Shown here one piece after another: positions 5,590 to 6,601 of a stretch of 6,601 nt of DNA. The position numbers and the translations under genes were made by a program. How positions within the stretch are numbered: position 1 is the stretch's first letter; each line of letters begins with the position of its first letter. Source of the DNA: an uncultured Eubacteriales bacterium (GTDB taxonomy: Bacteria; Bacillota; Clostridia; Oscillospirales; Oscillospiraceae); the NCBI GenBank assembly GCA_905201305.1, contig CAJKNS010000132.1:1-6601 (forward strand), written 5' to 3'. Under the pieces are notes generated by a model that worked only from the letters and a program-made list of their open reading frames with translations, was not told the origin of the DNA and did not search any database.

Positions 5590-5904
5590 ATGGAATATAC
5601 CCAGGCGTTTAAAGAGATCGACTCCGGCGCAGGACCGGACCTCTATGTGCCCAACTACATGTCCTTCAACAATGAAAACATCTTTCTGGGCAGCTACAAC
5701 GGGCTTCGGTTCAGGCTCTCCCCCAAAGTGGAGGACACCACCATTCTGGCGGAGTACTGGTTCGGTCCCCTGTGCTATGAAAAGAGCCAGATGGACGGAC
5801 AGGAAACCTTCCCCCTTTCGCAGGAGGGCATCGACCAGATGACCCAGTGGCTCCGGGAGCTGTCGGACGCCCACAATCCGCCGTCCACCGAGGAAACAGA
5901 ATAG
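5590..5904 (+). CDS. Small acidic protein of unknown function
   Basis: I do not recognise this 104-residue protein. It is acidic, with no signal peptide, membrane segment, cysteine cluster or obvious catalytic motif (one Cys, in GPLCYEKS). The N-terminal two thirds alternate aromatic and polar residues (LYVPNYMSF, IFLGSYNGLRFRLSP, ILAEYWFGPLCYE) in a way that suggests a small beta-rich fold. The segment at 78-92 (SQEGIDQMTQWLREL) is likely a helix, and the last dozen residues are polar and probably disordered. It is almost certainly a real gene: AAGGAGG at 5576-5582 sits 7 bases before the ATG, the gap to the pentapeptide gene is 12 bp, and a strong terminator follows. It is the last gene of the cassette and may act with its two upstream neighbours. 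Confidence 0.82.
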   Translation: MEYTQAFKEIDSGAGPDLYVPNYMSFNNENIFLGSYNGLRFRLSPKVEDTTILAEYWFGPLCYEKSQMDGQETFPLSQEGIDQMTQWLRELSDAHNPPSTEETE

Positions 5905-5915
5905 CATACAGAATC

Positions 5916-5954
5916 GGGCGTGCTGCAAAATACATTGCAGCACGCCCAATTTTT
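5916..5954 (+). terminator. Intrinsic terminator closing the three-gene cassette
   Basis: A perfect 13-bp stem, GGGCGTGCTGCAA (5916-5928) with TTGCAGCACGCCC (5935-5947), closes on an AATACA loop and is followed by AATTTTT. It starts 11 bases after the stop of the small acidic gene. It lies between convergent genes. In the minus direction the bases after the stem are not T-rich, so it acts best for the + strand. The T-tract overlaps the stop codon of the convergent M14 gene. Confidence 0.92.
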
Positions 5955-6601
5955 ATCCCCAAGTCATCTGCATGCCGTCTCCCTCCGGTAAAGTCGGCGG
6001 TTCCTGCCGCCGGACGGAGGAAGCGCTTGCCGCAGGCATGGTTTCTCCCGCCCGCTGAAGTCCCGTCTCCGGAATGGCGCCCGTCAGTCCCAGCAGGAAA
6101 ATGGGCAGATTATCCCGCACCATTTCCGGCAGCTGGGACAGGGGCAGCGGATTTTCTCCTTCCCCTGCCTCGATGGTATAGCCCGGACGGTCAAAGTCCT
6201 GAATGAACCAGTCCTTATACCCTGCAAAGGAGGAGTCATAGGGAATCTCCTCCAGCCGATAGCCGGACGCCTGCGCCATCTGCTCTCCCAATTTCCGTGC
6301 GCCCTCCGGCTCCAGGTCCAGGAACTTCCAATAGATTTCCTTGCCCTGGGTATGCCATGCAATGGTCAAATCCGGGTCCAAGTCCTCGGTGGTGTCAAAC
6401 ATGCTCCGGCTTTCCCGCTCACTCAGGGGCTCCGGTCCCACATAGTCTCTGGGTGCGGGAGACACATAGCCCTGCTCCCCCTTAATCTCCCGCGCCTGAT
6501 CCCACTGCGCCGGATAGTTGAGGTTCAAATCCACCCCGCGCAGGTTTGCCTTCCAGCCGTCCGGAAACGGAATCTGGGGATAATCCCGGGCAATGGCTTC
6601 C
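5953..6601 (-). CDS. M14 family zinc carboxypeptidase (gamma-D-glutamyl-L-diamino acid endopeptidase I type), C-terminal part
   Basis: The C-terminal 215 residues of an M14 metallopeptidase are visible. The start, the HxxE zinc ligands and any N-terminal LysM repeats lie off the right edge. The frame stays open through RGVDLNLNYPAQW, so the GTG at 6534 is an internal valine and not a start. The closest family I know is Bacillus endopeptidase I, which cleaves the gamma-D-Glu to diaminopimelate bond of peptidoglycan stem peptides. Shared blocks are VDLNLNYPAQW, SPAPRDYVGPEPLSERES, the third zinc histidine in IAWHTQGKEIYWKF (His codon 6352-6354), FAGYKDWFIQDF, and the catalytic glutamate in GYTIEAG (Glu codon 6169-6171). 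The protein runs about 44 residues past the conserved domain in a Pro/Ala/Glu-rich, probably flexible tail. Likely role: cell-wall peptide turnover or recycling, possibly in sporulation. It is convergent with the cassette to its left. Confidence 0.94.
   Translation of the reverse strand, partial: EAIARDYPQIPFPDGWKANLRGVDLNLNYPAQWDQAREIKGEQGYVSPAPRDYVGPEPLSERESRSMFDTTEDLDPDLTIAWHTQGKEIYWKFLDLEPEGARKLGEQMAQASGYRLEEIPYDSSFAGYKDWFIQDFDRPGYTIEAGEGENPLPLSQLPEMVRDNLPIFLLGLTGAIPETGLQRAGETMPAASASSVRRQEPPTLPEGDGMQMTWG

Noticed and set aside
6532..6534. GTG as the start of a 193-residue minus-strand gene
   Set aside because: The frame continues upstream to the window edge with residues typical of the M14 family (FPDGWKANLRGVDLN), so the GTG is an internal valine codon.

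Overview
This window most likely comes from a GC-rich member of the gut Clostridia (Oscillospiraceae-like Firmicutes). That is inferred from the gene content: a YgiQ-type radical SAM protein, a KapD-like exonuclease, an M14 peptidase of the gamma-D-glutamyl endopeptidase I type, strong AGGAGG ribosome binding sites, and intergenic DNA crowded with palindromes. The species cannot be fixed from the sequence alone.

Layout. Positions 2-427 (+) hold the 3' end of glmS, closed by a strong intrinsic terminator (432-460). Next comes about 850 bp with no credible gene (428-1280). Most of it is a hairpin-packed element bounded by two inverted arms of about 113 bp (470-583 and 1084-1195), and it ends in a short structured leader in front of ygiQ. 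Positions 1281-3212 (+) are a complete ygiQ with a low-complexity basic tail. The gap 3213-3599 is more AT-rich and holds tandem copies of a roughly 60-bp unit (3223-3433), running into a long imperfect inverted repeat (3424-3558). Three + strand genes then form a tight cassette: a fused DEDDh exonuclease / zinc-ribbon-like / YaiI-YqxD (DUF188) protein (3600-4988), a cysteine-laddered pentapeptide-repeat protein (4957-5577) that overlaps it, and a small unrecognised acidic protein (5590-5904). A strong terminator (5916-5954) closes the cassette. A convergent M14 zinc carboxypeptidase (5953-6601, -) runs off the right edge.

How the genes relate. glmS (amino-sugar supply for the cell wall), ygiQ (function unclear) and the M14 peptidase (peptidoglycan peptide cleavage) look like independent housekeeping genes. 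The three-gene cassette is the only unit that reads as a system. It combines two predicted nuclease-type domains on one chain with a coupled pentapeptide-repeat protein, a fold known in other proteins to mimic DNA. A role in nucleic-acid processing or protection is plausible but is inference. The points most worth a second look are the three-module fusion, the unbroken column of seven cysteines spaced exactly 20 residues apart in the pentapeptide protein, and the two non-coding repeat structures.
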